Assembly: GCA_018985235.1 (NCBI GenBank)
Contig: JADGIG010000090.1
Coordinates: 1-21,557, forward strand
DNA from: Sanchytrium tribonematis
Lineage: Eukaryota; Sanchytriomycota; Sanchytriomycetes; Sanchytriales; Sanchytriaceae
Reading direction: 5' to 3'
DNA length: 21,557 nt
The notes beneath the pieces are model-generated. The model did not search any database. It was given only the letters and a program-made list of their open reading frames with translations, and was not told where the DNA came from. Below are positions 1 through 7,815 of this stretch, piece after piece (position 1 is the first letter of the stretch; each line of letters starts with the position of its first letter). The translations under genes and the position numbers were made by a program.

Positions 1-192
1 AAAAAAAGGCGACCTAAAGCTCCTTCCCCGATATCTAGTAAAAGACCAAAGTTTGATGTCAAGTCATTGATCCAACAATCAAATAATTTTGCATCCGAGT
101 ACGATGATTTTATGGATTTTCAGCCAGGACTTGATCGACTTTTAGAAGAATGCGAAAAGGATATCTTAAACACAAAGAATCTTTTACATTAG
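1..192 (+). CDS. 3' end of an unrecognised gene (partial)
   Basis: Frame 1 is open from the first base and ends at TAG 190-192, giving the last 63 residues of a protein whose start lies left of the window. The tail opens with a basic, proline-rich stretch (KKRRPKAPSP) and continues into an acidic, probably helical end. The basic patch could be a nuclear localisation signal. An AATAAA signal at 200-205, eight bases after the stop, supports a genuine gene end. I do not recognise the family. Non-coding sequence 193-387 follows; it is very AT-rich, holds that poly(A) signal and presumably the promoter of the next gene, and I see nothing else in it. Confidence 0.6.
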   Translation, partial: KKRRPKAPSPISSKRPKFDVKSLIQQSNNFASEYDDFMDFQPGLDRLLEECEKDILNTKNLLH

Positions 193-387
193 TGATATAA
201 ATAAATTGCAAACACTTCAAAAGACATAATAATCCATTGATTTTGGTAAATAAATCAGTAACGTATACCCAGAAACCTGCCTCTTGAAAAGCACTAGATT
301 AACATCAATAGTGAATTAAATTTTAATTACATTCAATTTGAATTAAAGATATTATTAATTCTTTAATTCATATTTCCCTGTAACAAA

Positions 388-1452
388 ATGTTGAGCGAAT
401 TTCCAAAAAATATTTTAAAAGACTTAACATTACCAAATTGGGAAGTTAATGAACCTCGACATAGCACTCCTCTAAATGGTTATATGTACATTGACACAAT
501 ACAGGCACTAAAAGCTATGATCGAGGATTTGAAAAATCATTCAGAAATTGCTGTGGATGTCGAGCACTACGCATTCCATTCTTATTCAGGTGATACATGC
601 CTTATACAAATATCGACGAGATGTCATGATTACATCGTAGATGCATTGAAGTTAAAAAATCAATTATTCGGCTTAAATACTATATTTTGCAACAAAGATA
701 TTATAAAGGTTTTACACGATGCTTCTTCAGATATTATTTGGCTTCAAAAAGATCTTGGATTATATCTCGTAAACATTTTCGATACATTTATTGCTTGTAA
801 AAATCTAGATAAAGGAGGACAGTCTCTAGCAAAATTATTGAAATTTTATTGTAATATTGAAAGTGATAAGTCACATCAAAGAGCTGACTGGTCCATCAGG
901 CCTCTTCCAAAAGATTGCTTGATATATGCACAATGTGACACACATTTTCTACTTGAAATTTACGATAATCTTAGAAATGAACTTATAATTACTAATGCTA
1001 TAGAGGTTTTCTTTTCACAATACAAAATTGCATCTTACAAAAACATCAAACCACTTTTACCTTATGATTACAAAAGCAGTTGGAAAAGTCATTTGGAAAA
1101 ATTTAAAAAGTCATATAAGCGAAAAATTAGCCCCTTGAGTGTGCTAACCTTTAAGTTCTTGCACTATTTTAGGGACTCCATTGGACGGCATAAGAATCTT
1201 AATATCCACCGGGTATTTACAAACAAGGATCTGTTCAAGATCTCTTTTTATCTTCCTCAAGATCTCTGTATGCTCCGTAAAAACATATCCAAACAAACAC
1301 TCACAGGCCACATTATACCATTTCTTGATAAATTGCTCGCAGTTCTGCATTATGCTCCTACCCTTGTAAATGTTAGAAAATTAAAGTTTTATGCAGAAGA
1401 TATAGATATGATTAAAGCAATATTGTCTTTGGATGAAATTGACACTGAATAA
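388..1452 (+). CDS. RRP6: Rrp6/EXOSC10-like 3'-5' exoribonuclease, short form
   Basis: Nuclear exosome-associated DEDDy exonuclease that trims and degrades RNA 3' ends. The 354-residue product shows Exo I with D57 and E59 (VDVEH), Exo II with D115 (HDASSDIIWLQ) and Exo III as YAQCDTHFLL with Y180 and D184, so all five catalytic residues are present. ADWSIRPLP before Exo III is typical of Rrp6. A divergent HRDC domain covers about residues 250-320. Family members are usually 700-900 residues and begin with a PMC2NT domain that binds Rrp47/C1D. Here the exonuclease module starts almost at once, and only 195 bp of non-coding sequence separates the ATG from the previous gene, leaving no room for that domain. 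AATAAA at 1460-1465 follows the stop. The catalytic assignment is strong. Confidence 0.93.
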   Translation: MLSEFPKNILKDLTLPNWEVNEPRHSTPLNGYMYIDTIQALKAMIEDLKNHSEIAVDVEHYAFHSYSGDTCLIQISTRCHDYIVDALKLKNQLFGLNTIFCNKDIIKVLHDASSDIIWLQKDLGLYLVNIFDTFIACKNLDKGGQSLAKLLKFYCNIESDKSHQRADWSIRPLPKDCLIYAQCDTHFLLEIYDNLRNELIITNAIEVFFSQYKIASYKNIKPLLPYDYKSSWKSHLEKFKKSYKRKISPLSVLTFKFLHYFRDSIGRHKNLNIHRVFTNKDLFKISFYLPQDLCMLRKNISKQTLTGHIIPFLDKLLAVLHYAPTLVNVRKLKFYAEDIDMIKAILSLDEIDTE

Positions 1453-1459
1453 TGTTGGA

Positions 1460-1483
1460 AATAAATTGAGGTTCAAATTTATT
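1460..1483. terminator. Inverted-repeat poly(A) region shared by two convergent genes
   Basis: A nine-base inverted repeat (AAATAAATT and its complement) with a short spacer places AATAAA at 1460-1465 for the plus-strand RRP6 gene and AATAAA at 1483-1478 on the minus strand for the small gene ending at 1479. The minus-strand signal contains that gene's own TAA stop. The double use as 3'-end signals is inferred from position. Confidence 0.5.
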
Positions 1484-1752
1484 TAACAATTGAGCCTTTG
1501 GCATTCTGCTCATACTTCATAATTTCACTTTGAGTTTCTATTGGCAAATCTTTTAGAGACACCTTTTTAACTACCACTACACTTTGTTCCTTCACATTTG
1601 ACTTCTTGGTAAAGATTGGCAAAGTCCAAAAGGTCACAAACGCCGACCAAATTGTGATAAAGATTTTGCAAAAGCTCATCCTGACCTTTTAACATCGAGC
1701 CACTTTTTGGCCTATATATAGTCCAATTATAAATTTCAGCGATTCTAGGCAT
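1479..1752 (-). CDS. Small unrecognised protein gene, one or two exons
   Basis: Two overlapping minus-strand reading frames lie here. Model A starts at ATG 1752, reads MPRIAEIYNWTIYRPKSG, continues into an amphipathic helix, and reaches the downstream frame if a 19-nt GT...TAG segment at 1577-1595 is removed, giving 84 residues. Model B is an unspliced 66-residue ORF from ATG 1679 with an N-terminal hydrophobic segment (FITIWSAFVTFWTLPIF). Both end at TAA 1479-1481, which lies inside AATAAA. Model A fits the intron size class seen elsewhere and the natural-looking helix, but its candidate intron is less AT-rich than the four well-supported ones. For model B, TATATATA at 1713-1720 would sit about 35 bases upstream of the ATG. 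I do not recognise either product. Confidence 0.42.
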
Positions 1753-1788
1753 TATATTGACAGACGTTACTCGCACAATTTTTCTTAC

Positions 1789-2697
1789 ATGCGCCAAATT
1801 CCTTTTCATTCTGAATTACTAGAAAAAATTATAAATTGTCCAACAAGATCACTAATAGTATTAAAGGACCCTAGCATTGTGAATCTTTATAACGAATTGG
1901 ACAATTCCAAAATAATTCGTCCAGGATTAGATTCTCTGGATGTTACCGAGGATGAGATACATGATTTTGATTATATAGTTATTGAAAATGCTGAACAAAT
2001 TGTAAATCAACCAATTTTATATACCGTGCTAGATCAAATACAATACAGTAATTGTAAAATTATTTTGTCCACTTGCAAAACTGATTTATTAGATTTATTC
2101 GAGAAAAGGATTAAAAGTAGATTTAATAATTGTGTCATCAATCTATTTGAATTTTACATGAGTAAATCTGGTTGCGAGATTGTGACTGAGATTTTAAAAA
2201 ACATGGATGCAGATAATGATTCCCTCGAACGATTTGAAGAAAATAGGTCTAAAATCAATGAATACTGGGAAACCTGCCAAAATATTGGGCTTTTGTTTCC
2301 GATTTCTAATGCGATTATTTGCAATGATAACTTAGATCCTCTATTTCCCAACAGATTAGATATTTTAAAATTGACCGATATGGAAAAAAATATTTTAGTA
2401 GTCTGCATTGAGCAAAATCAAATTCATCCATATATTACTTGTGAATTAATTAAAAAGTATATTGAAAAGAAATACAGGTTTTCTTCCCTAGTACTACAAC
2501 AAAAAATGGACCGCCTGTGTGAGCTTGGATTTATAGTGCCTTGTGAGTTAAATTGGAGGGCCGCTGGAATTCCCAGGAAATACCAACCTTTTCAATGTAT
2601 TGCTGACAATTATGATTTGGCTACATTACAAAATCAAAAATTAGAAATTCACGGCGATTTTGACAATTCGTACTTTAGTTTTGAAAGAGAAGAATAA
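1789..2697 (+). CDS. ORC4: ORC4-like origin recognition complex subunit without a P-loop
   Basis: Subunit 4 of the origin recognition complex, which marks replication origins and loads MCM helicase. The 302-residue product matches ORC4 best at residues 76-119: a QPILYTVLDQIQ strand-helix, then TDLLDLFEKRIKSRF, the family's segment carrying the arginine finger (R107/R111) that faces ORC1 ATP. The C-terminal third fits the ORC4 winged helix, with LTDMEKNILVV near residue 190 and a LCELGFIVP helix. At the N-terminus, where the family has GxxGxGKT, it reads SLIVLKDPSIVNLY, and the Walker B region reads IVIENAE. ATP binding by this subunit is therefore probably lost. The first in-frame ATG was used; the frame upstream is open to 1693 but has no ATG. 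Human ORC4 has 436 residues. Confidence 0.82.
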   Translation: MRQIPFHSELLEKIINCPTRSLIVLKDPSIVNLYNELDNSKIIRPGLDSLDVTEDEIHDFDYIVIENAEQIVNQPILYTVLDQIQYSNCKIILSTCKTDLLDLFEKRIKSRFNNCVINLFEFYMSKSGCEIVTEILKNMDADNDSLERFEENRSKINEYWETCQNIGLLFPISNAIICNDNLDPLFPNRLDILKLTDMEKNILVVCIEQNQIHPYITCELIKKYIEKKYRFSSLVLQQKMDRLCELGFIVPCELNWRAAGIPRKYQPFQCIADNYDLATLQNQKLEIHGDFDNSYFSFEREE

Positions 2698-2704
2698 ATT
2701 TATT
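2693..2704. terminator. 12-bp palindrome holding two stop codons and two AATAAA signals
   Basis: AATAAATTTATT is a perfect palindrome. On the plus strand it contains the ORC4 stop TAA (2695-2697) inside AATAAA. On the minus strand it contains the RBM22 stop TAA (2702-2700) inside a second AATAAA. The two convergent coding regions are separated by two bases. Confidence 0.6.
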
Positions 2705-3560
2705 TTTCCTTCTTTTTCTCGGCCCATTGTACTAAAATAGGCTTGTCTTCAATAATAAGTTGGTTATAAGCGCCAGTGGCAGCTTTCTCAGCAGATTCGC
2801 GGTCTTTAAAATTGATGAAAGCCGCCCGCTTTTTTTTGTTGATAATTACACTTTTAACCTCACCATAACGGTTAAAAAGTTCATCAAGCGTTGTCTCGTT
2901 AATATTCAAAGGCAAATTTTCCAGCAAAAGCGTCATTATTTTAGTATTTTCGGGTGGCGTTATAATATCTTCTTCATTCATTTTGCCTAAGATTCTAGCA
3001 GCCAGCGGATCATCGATTCCGAAGTATCGATTTCTATATATCCTCTTTCCATCAGTATTATCATCCAATAAAACTTTCTCATGCAGATAAGGACATTCCG
3101 CACCTCGATTGCATTTGTCTCTTACCCAAAATGTACACACATTTGCTTTTCTGTTATATAATTTATGTTTATGAGTCCGAGATAAGTCTCTAAGCAATTT
3201 GTCCTGCTCTGCTGTGGGTTTTTGCCTGTAGTACGCACCTTTCTTCAGTTGATTTCGAAGTTGTTCCAAATAATATTGCTTATTTGTTTCCGTAGTAGGC
3301 AATTCATTTTCTATCTGCATAACTGATTGAATCACTTGAACAGGAAGCACATAAGATATGTCCATCAGGCAACACTGGCAACAGTTTTTTAATTTCGAGC
3401 AAGTGGGACAGATCTCAGTTATAGATTTAGGCTTCCAATGAAAACCATCGAATGAACGGTCACAAACTCTGCATTGTCTAATACTCTTTATCATTTTTTT
3501 GTCTCCACTCAAGCAAAGCGCACAAGCAATTGGAAAATCAGCAGTGTCGTATGCCTGCAT
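2700..3560 (-). CDS. RBM22: RBM22/Slt11-like spliceosome activation factor
   Basis: Splicing factor of the NineTeen-related complex that contacts U6 snRNA and the intron in the activated spliceosome. The 286-residue product begins at ATG 3560 with a DFPIACALC-type start, as in RBM22. Features in order: N-terminal zinc-binding cysteines with C51 and C54 in CPTCSKLKNCCQCC (residues 51-64); a CCCH finger C142-x7-C150-x5-C156-x3-H160; YFGIDDPLA (residues 179-187), close to the family's YYGINDPVA; and an RRM at about 208-282 with RNP1-like KRAAFINF. The frame stays open upstream for 98 codons, but that extension lies antisense to LST8 and has no family match, so it was left out. It is divergent from LST8 with 52 bp between the two ATGs. 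Confidence 0.93.
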   Translation of the reverse strand: MQAYDTADFPIACALCLSGDKKMIKSIRQCRVCDRSFDGFHWKPKSITEICPTCSKLKNCCQCCLMDISYVLPVQVIQSVMQIENELPTTETNKQYYLEQLRNQLKKGAYYRQKPTAEQDKLLRDLSRTHKHKLYNRKANVCTFWVRDKCNRGAECPYLHEKVLLDDNTDGKRIYRNRYFGIDDPLAARILGKMNEEDIITPPENTKIMTLLLENLPLNINETTLDELFNRYGEVKSVIINKKKRAAFINFKDRESAEKAATGAYNQLIIEDKPILVQWAEKKKEK

Positions 3561-3612
3561 CTCCCTTCGTTTCTTATTTATAATTTTGCTGGGAGAAACT
3601 ATCGAAACAACA
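3561..3612. promoter_or_regulatory. 52-bp bidirectional promoter between RBM22 and LST8
   Basis: Both start codons are fixed by protein family alignment, so these 52 bp are all that separates two divergent ATGs. Promoter elements and 5' UTRs must fit here or extend into the neighbouring coding sequence. I see no clear TATA box. Confidence 0.55.
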
Positions 3613-4539
3613 ATGGAAACTTCAGTTATACTTGTAACCGGCGGTATGGATAGCCAAATCAAATTTTGGGAAGCACTCACAAGGCTAACTTCCAAAACGA
3701 TACCGTTTCCAGAATCCCACTTAAATTGTTTAGACATTAGTGCCGACAAGCATTTTTTGGTTGGCTGTGGCAATTCCATTATCAAACTATTTGACACGAA
3801 GTCCACAACGAAACCTTTAGTTACTCTCGACCACCCTGGGAATGTTGTTTCCAATTATTTTTATGGTCCAGGTCTTATGAGTTGTAGTGAGCAAGATCTT
3901 AGATTATTTGACTTGAGAAGTAATAGTACACCTAAAATTATACCCCACAAAGAAATGCTTACTCAAATGGTTGTACACAAGAATTTTGTAATTGCGGCTG
4001 ATCAAATTGGTCAAATTACCATGTGGGACATACGGTATGAGAAACCATTCCATGCATTATGCCCAGTAGAAGATGTTGCAATGAGATGTTTATCTATCAG
4101 TCCTAATGGAAATTCTCTTTACGCTGTAAACAATAATGGAACTTTATTCAAATGGGAAAATGCTGAATTTGATGAGTCCCCTGCCGATGACACAGTTATG
4201 ATCAATCAATCTTTAAAACTAGCACAATCAGTACAAGCACATTCAAAATATATATTAAAATGCATGATGGCACCAAATGGAGGTGCGCTGGCGACTTGTT
4301 CAGCTGACTCGACCATCAAGCTTTGGCGTCCAGATGATCTCTCCGAAATTAAAACTCTGAAAGGGCATTCAAGATGGGTTTGGGATTGCCGATTTTCAGC
4401 TGACTCTCAGTATTTAGTTAGTGTCAGCAGTGACCATTCAGCAAGACTTTGGGATTTAAATCAAGGAGAATCTATTAGGCAGTACACCGGACATCAGAAA
4501 GCTGTTGTTTGCGTCGCATTAAATGATCAAGCCTCATAA
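3613..4539 (+). CDS. LST8: LST8/mLST8, WD40 subunit of TOR complexes
   Basis: WD40 propeller that binds the TOR kinase domain in TORC1 and TORC2. The 308-residue product (303-326 is usual) starts at ATG 3613 with ILVTGGMDSQIKFWEA, matching the mLST8 start, and ends with GHQKAVVCVALND, the family's C-terminal signature. Repeats are clear throughout: KLFDTK, RLFDLRS, TMWDIR, LATCSADSTIKLWRP and VSVSSDHSARLWDL. The frame is open upstream to 3499, but that part overlaps RBM22 and its promoter. The stop TAA overlaps AATAAA at 4538-4543. SEC23 follows on the same strand after 56 bp, so its promoter is very short. Confidence 0.95.
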   Translation: METSVILVTGGMDSQIKFWEALTRLTSKTIPFPESHLNCLDISADKHFLVGCGNSIIKLFDTKSTTKPLVTLDHPGNVVSNYFYGPGLMSCSEQDLRLFDLRSNSTPKIIPHKEMLTQMVVHKNFVIAADQIGQITMWDIRYEKPFHALCPVEDVAMRCLSISPNGNSLYAVNNNGTLFKWENAEFDESPADDTVMINQSLKLAQSVQAHSKYILKCMMAPNGGALATCSADSTIKLWRPDDLSEIKTLKGHSRWVWDCRFSADSQYLVSVSSDHSARLWDLNQGESIRQYTGHQKAVVCVALNDQAS

Positions 4540-4595
4540 TAAATTGCAAGAAAATCTTCGTAAATTTATAATTTTCGTAACAGGGAGTTTCAAAT

Positions 4596-6840
4596 ATGGA
4601 AGTTTATCACCAAATAGAAGAAACAGATGGCGTTCGAATGACTTGGAATATACTCCCAAACTGTAAACAAGCAAACACAAAATTAGTCATCCCGACTACG
4701 GTATGTTATACTCCCCTAAACTTACGTGAATTTCAAAATCTCGGATATTACGCTCCTGCCCGTTGCACCAATTGTTCAGCAGTATTAAATCCGTTTACCC
4801 AGATAGACCAAAATGGTTCGTTCTCATGTTTATTTTGCATGTATAAAAATATAATTCCCCAACAAACTTTAGCAAATTTACAGGGTAACATGCTGCCAGA
4901 ATGTCATCCTAGTTATACAACTAATGAGTACATTATTAAACAGTCTCTTCCAATGACCTTGTTATTTGTGGTAGACTTGTCTATTCTTGAAACAGAATTA
5001 GATGCTTTAAAGAAGACATTGCTTGCTTTGATACAGGTTCTACCTGAGAGTACTCAGGTTGGGTTAATTACATTCCACAAGCATGCTTTTCTGCACGATC
5101 TTTCGGATACATTAGGGCTTACCCGTTGCTTTGCGTTTAAAGCCAAGCCTTATACCAGCAAAGATTTTGCAAATATATTACATCTTAATTCACAAAACAA
5201 CAATCCTCAGCAAGCTAAATCATACAAATTCTTAGCGCCATTATCAGAAGTGGAATTTCATTTGACCAATTTAATAGAAGGTTTAAAACCCTCACCTTGG
5301 CCCACTCCGTCTGATCAGCGGTACGAAACATGTACTGGCACAGCTCTTAATTTAGCCACCAGTTTACTGGAGCAGATGGTGCCGAAAACTGGAGCTCGAA
5401 TTCTAACATTTTTAGGCGGACCATGTACTCTTGGACCTGGCCAGATTGTAGACATTCCCTTGAAAAACCATTTGCGTTCGCATCATGACATAGACAAAGA
5501 AAATGCCCCTTTTTTCAAAAAAGCAACAAAGCACTACGATGAGCTGGCGAAAAGAGCGAGTGACAATGGACACGCAATTGATTTGTACACTGGATGCTTG
5601 GATCAAGTAGGTTTGGCTGAAATGAGATCGTTAGCTTCCATGACTAACGGTACCTTAGTTCTGAGTGATTCTTTTATGACATCCATTTTCAAGCAGTCTT
5701 TGTTGAAATTTTTTATGGGTAACGAAGATGGAGATCTGGATATGGGTCTAAATGCAACCATAGAGGTATTCAGTTCTCAAGATTTAAAGGTTTGTGGTTG
5801 TATAGGAAATTTAACAAGTTCGTCCAAGAAGGCTGTCAACGTGTCTGATACTATTATTGGAGTGGGAGGAACTTCCCTATGGAAAACGTCATCTCTGAGC
5901 CCTAGTTCTAGTTTTTCGTTTTACTTTGAAAATTCCTCCACCCAAGCTCAAGGCAAAACCACTGGATATATTCAATTTGCCACGACATATCAAACAGCTG
6001 TCAATACTTACAAGTTGCGAGTGACGACGGTTGCTCGAAAGTACTTTTATTTGATTTAGTTATGGGCAATCTCCGGATGGGCAAGATTCCTTAGCCAGTT
6101 TTGATCAAGAGGCTGCCGTCATTTCTATGGCACGAATTGCAATATTCAAAGCCGAGATAGACGAAGCTGCAGACGTATTACGTTGGTTAGATCGAATGCT
6201 AATTCGCTTATGCCAAAGAGCCGGAGACTTCCAGAAAGATGACGCATCTTCTTTTCATTTGAATCCTTTGTTCACTCAGTTTCCACAATTTTTGTTTCAC
6301 CTTAGAAGATCTCAGTTTTTGCAAGTATTCAACAATTCCCCTGATGAAACTGCATTTTATAGACATATATTAAATCATGAAACTGTTGGAGAGACAATTA
6401 TTATGATCCAGCCTACACTAATGCAGTATACTTGCGAGGCACCTGACAATCCAATTCCAGTATTACTTGATAGTGCATCTGTTACGAATGATAGCATTTT
6501 ACTACTGGACACCTTCTTCCATTTATTAATCCACAAAGGCGAACAAATCGCTCAATGGGTCAAAGAAGGTTATCATGAACAAAAAGAATATTCATATATA
6601 AAAGATCTACTTTTAGCGCCAGAAAGAGATGCTAAAGAGGTACTTGTGGATCGTTTTCCAGTTCCGAGGTACATTGTTTGTGATCAAAATACCTCCCAAG
6701 CTAGATTTTTATTGGCAAAGTTGAATCCATCTTCGACTTATCAATCTAATCAACAAGGCCAAGCTATTTTTACCGATGACGTTTCCCTCCAGGTTTTTAC
6801 AGATCATCTCAAAAAACTTGTAGTTAGCGGTTCTCAATAA
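4596..6840 (+). CDS. SEC23: SEC23, COPII coat GTPase-activating subunit (two exons)
   Basis: Inner COPII coat protein that activates Sar1 GTP hydrolysis and packs cargo at ER exit sites. Join 4596-6040 with 6060-6840 gives 741 residues (about 760 is usual). The N-terminus ([11 protein letters not shown]) and zinc finger C57-x2-C60-x17-C78-x2-C81 are typical, followed by trunk, beta and helical domains and a C-terminal gelsolin-like domain. R697 in [13 protein letters not shown] lies 44 residues from the end, matching the Sar1-GAP arginine finger position in yeast Sec23 (R722 of 768). The unspliced frame stops at TAG 6057-6059, inside a family-conserved stretch; removing 19 nt gives VARNYG and continues to [14 protein letters not shown], both expected. 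The stop lies in AATAAA (6836-6841). Confidence 0.95.
6041..6059 (+). other. 19-nt spliceosomal-type intron in SEC23
   Basis: GTACTTTTATTTGATTTAG interrupts the SEC23 frame in phase 2; joining AA to T restores an Asn codon. Family sequence continues on both sides (VTTVAR before, FDQEAA after). The terminal TAG of the intron is itself the in-frame stop if it is retained. TTGAT, with its A six bases from the 3' end, could be the branch point. Confidence 0.85.
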
Positions 6841-6859
6841 AGGAAATCGTCTGATTCAT

Positions 6860-7655
6860 TTAAGCAGCTTTTTTATTGTTTTTATCCGCAATGGCTTTAG
6901 CGAGTTCCTGTTGTTTTTTCTTTTCACTGATAGAGCGGAAGCTTCTTACTTCGCTTAAACATTCTACCATTTTTCCAAAATAAACTTGTTCAATCAATCT
7001 TCTCAGATTGTTTTCATGTGATTCAACAAGTTTTCCAATATTTAAGATGTGCGATGATGGAAAAGATTCTACAGGGGCAGTCACGCTTGTCTATATTAAA
7101 ATTATTTACAGATCTATGTAAATTACCACCTAAAATGACGGTATTTTGTCCCATGAAAACATGAATGGTACTTGTAAGCTGATACTCAACTTGGCTCCCT
7201 TCTTTAAATTCAATTATATGAATGGCATCCCATTGAGCATTTTCAATCACGTTTTTTATCAATATGGCAACATTGATTTGGTCTTCCACCTGATAAACAT
7301 ATACAGAACTTATTCCGGTTGCATAATATAAATTGGTATAGGTCTCAAATGCACTGTTTAATTCCTTTTCCAGCGATAATAACTTTTCATTTACATCTCC
7401 ATTTTTTTCGGCCTTCTTTGTCTCAAGAGAATAAAACTTGTTATCGAAAGGACTTCTGAAAAGGTCTCCGTCCCTATTGTAATCACTCATCAGGAAAGGC
7501 TGCTCTGATTTGAAAACTTGTAGCGGCTGATCGACACTGGAAAGTAGGTCGTCCGTTAATTCAGGCTTGATATCGATTAAATCCCCTAGAAAATTTTTGG
7601 TAGGTGGTAGCTTTTGATAAATGCTAAGCATATGGTTTAAGGCTTCCTCTGACAT
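6860..7655 (-). CDS. CAPZB: F-actin capping protein beta subunit (two exons)
   Basis: Beta subunit of the heterodimer that caps actin filament barbed ends. Join on the minus strand 7655-7110 with 7090-6860 gives 258 residues (about 270-285 is usual). Diagnostic segments: LPPTKNFLGDLIDIKP near the start, LLSSVDQPLQV at about residues 37-47, DYNRDGDLFRSPFDNKF at about 58-74, SSVYVYQVEDQINVAILIK, and LTSTIHVFM with GGNLHR just before the splice. After splicing the sequence reads SSHILNIGKLVE and then QVYFGK, the family's C-terminal helix. Without splicing the frame runs into an unrelated tail. AATAAA lies inside the last codons rather than after the stop. The start is the first ATG and matches the family. 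Confidence 0.93.
7091..7109 (-). other. 19-nt spliceosomal-type intron in CAPZB
   Basis: Read on the minus strand, GTAAATAATTTTAATATAG separates HRS from TSVTAP in phase 0. Retention shifts the frame and gives a stop downstream. TTAAT near the 3' end resembles a branch site, and the donor GTAAAT is the closest of the set to the canonical form. Confidence 0.85.
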
Positions 7656-7815
7656 TCACTTCGATTGCAGCAAGTCGTGTTTCAAAAAAGAAGAAATAAA
7701 CCCTGTTTCCGAAAAATTTCAATTTTCTTGAAAATGTTAGCGTTTACTTGCAGTTCAAAAGCATTTAAGAATTTATTCCAGTGCACCGCTTTAGGCCAAA
7801 AGTTTATGAAATCAG

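Noticed and set aside
1567-1809. 80-residue minus-strand ORF starting at ATG 1809 as a stand-alone gene
   Set aside because: Its start overlaps the ORC4 start on the other strand, and its last residues differ from the better-supported downstream frame. It was kept only as part of the spliced model from ATG 1752.
3561-3854. 98-codon N-terminal extension of RBM22
   Set aside because: It is antisense to LST8, has no resemblance to the family, and the ATG at 3560 matches the known N-terminus.
4596-6840. SEC23, CAPZB, RPN10 and Sds3-like genes as frameshifted pseudogenes
   Set aside because: In each case the break coincides with an AT-rich GT...TAG segment of 19-20 nt whose exact removal restores the frame, and both sides are fully conserved. 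Random decay would not give this in four genes.
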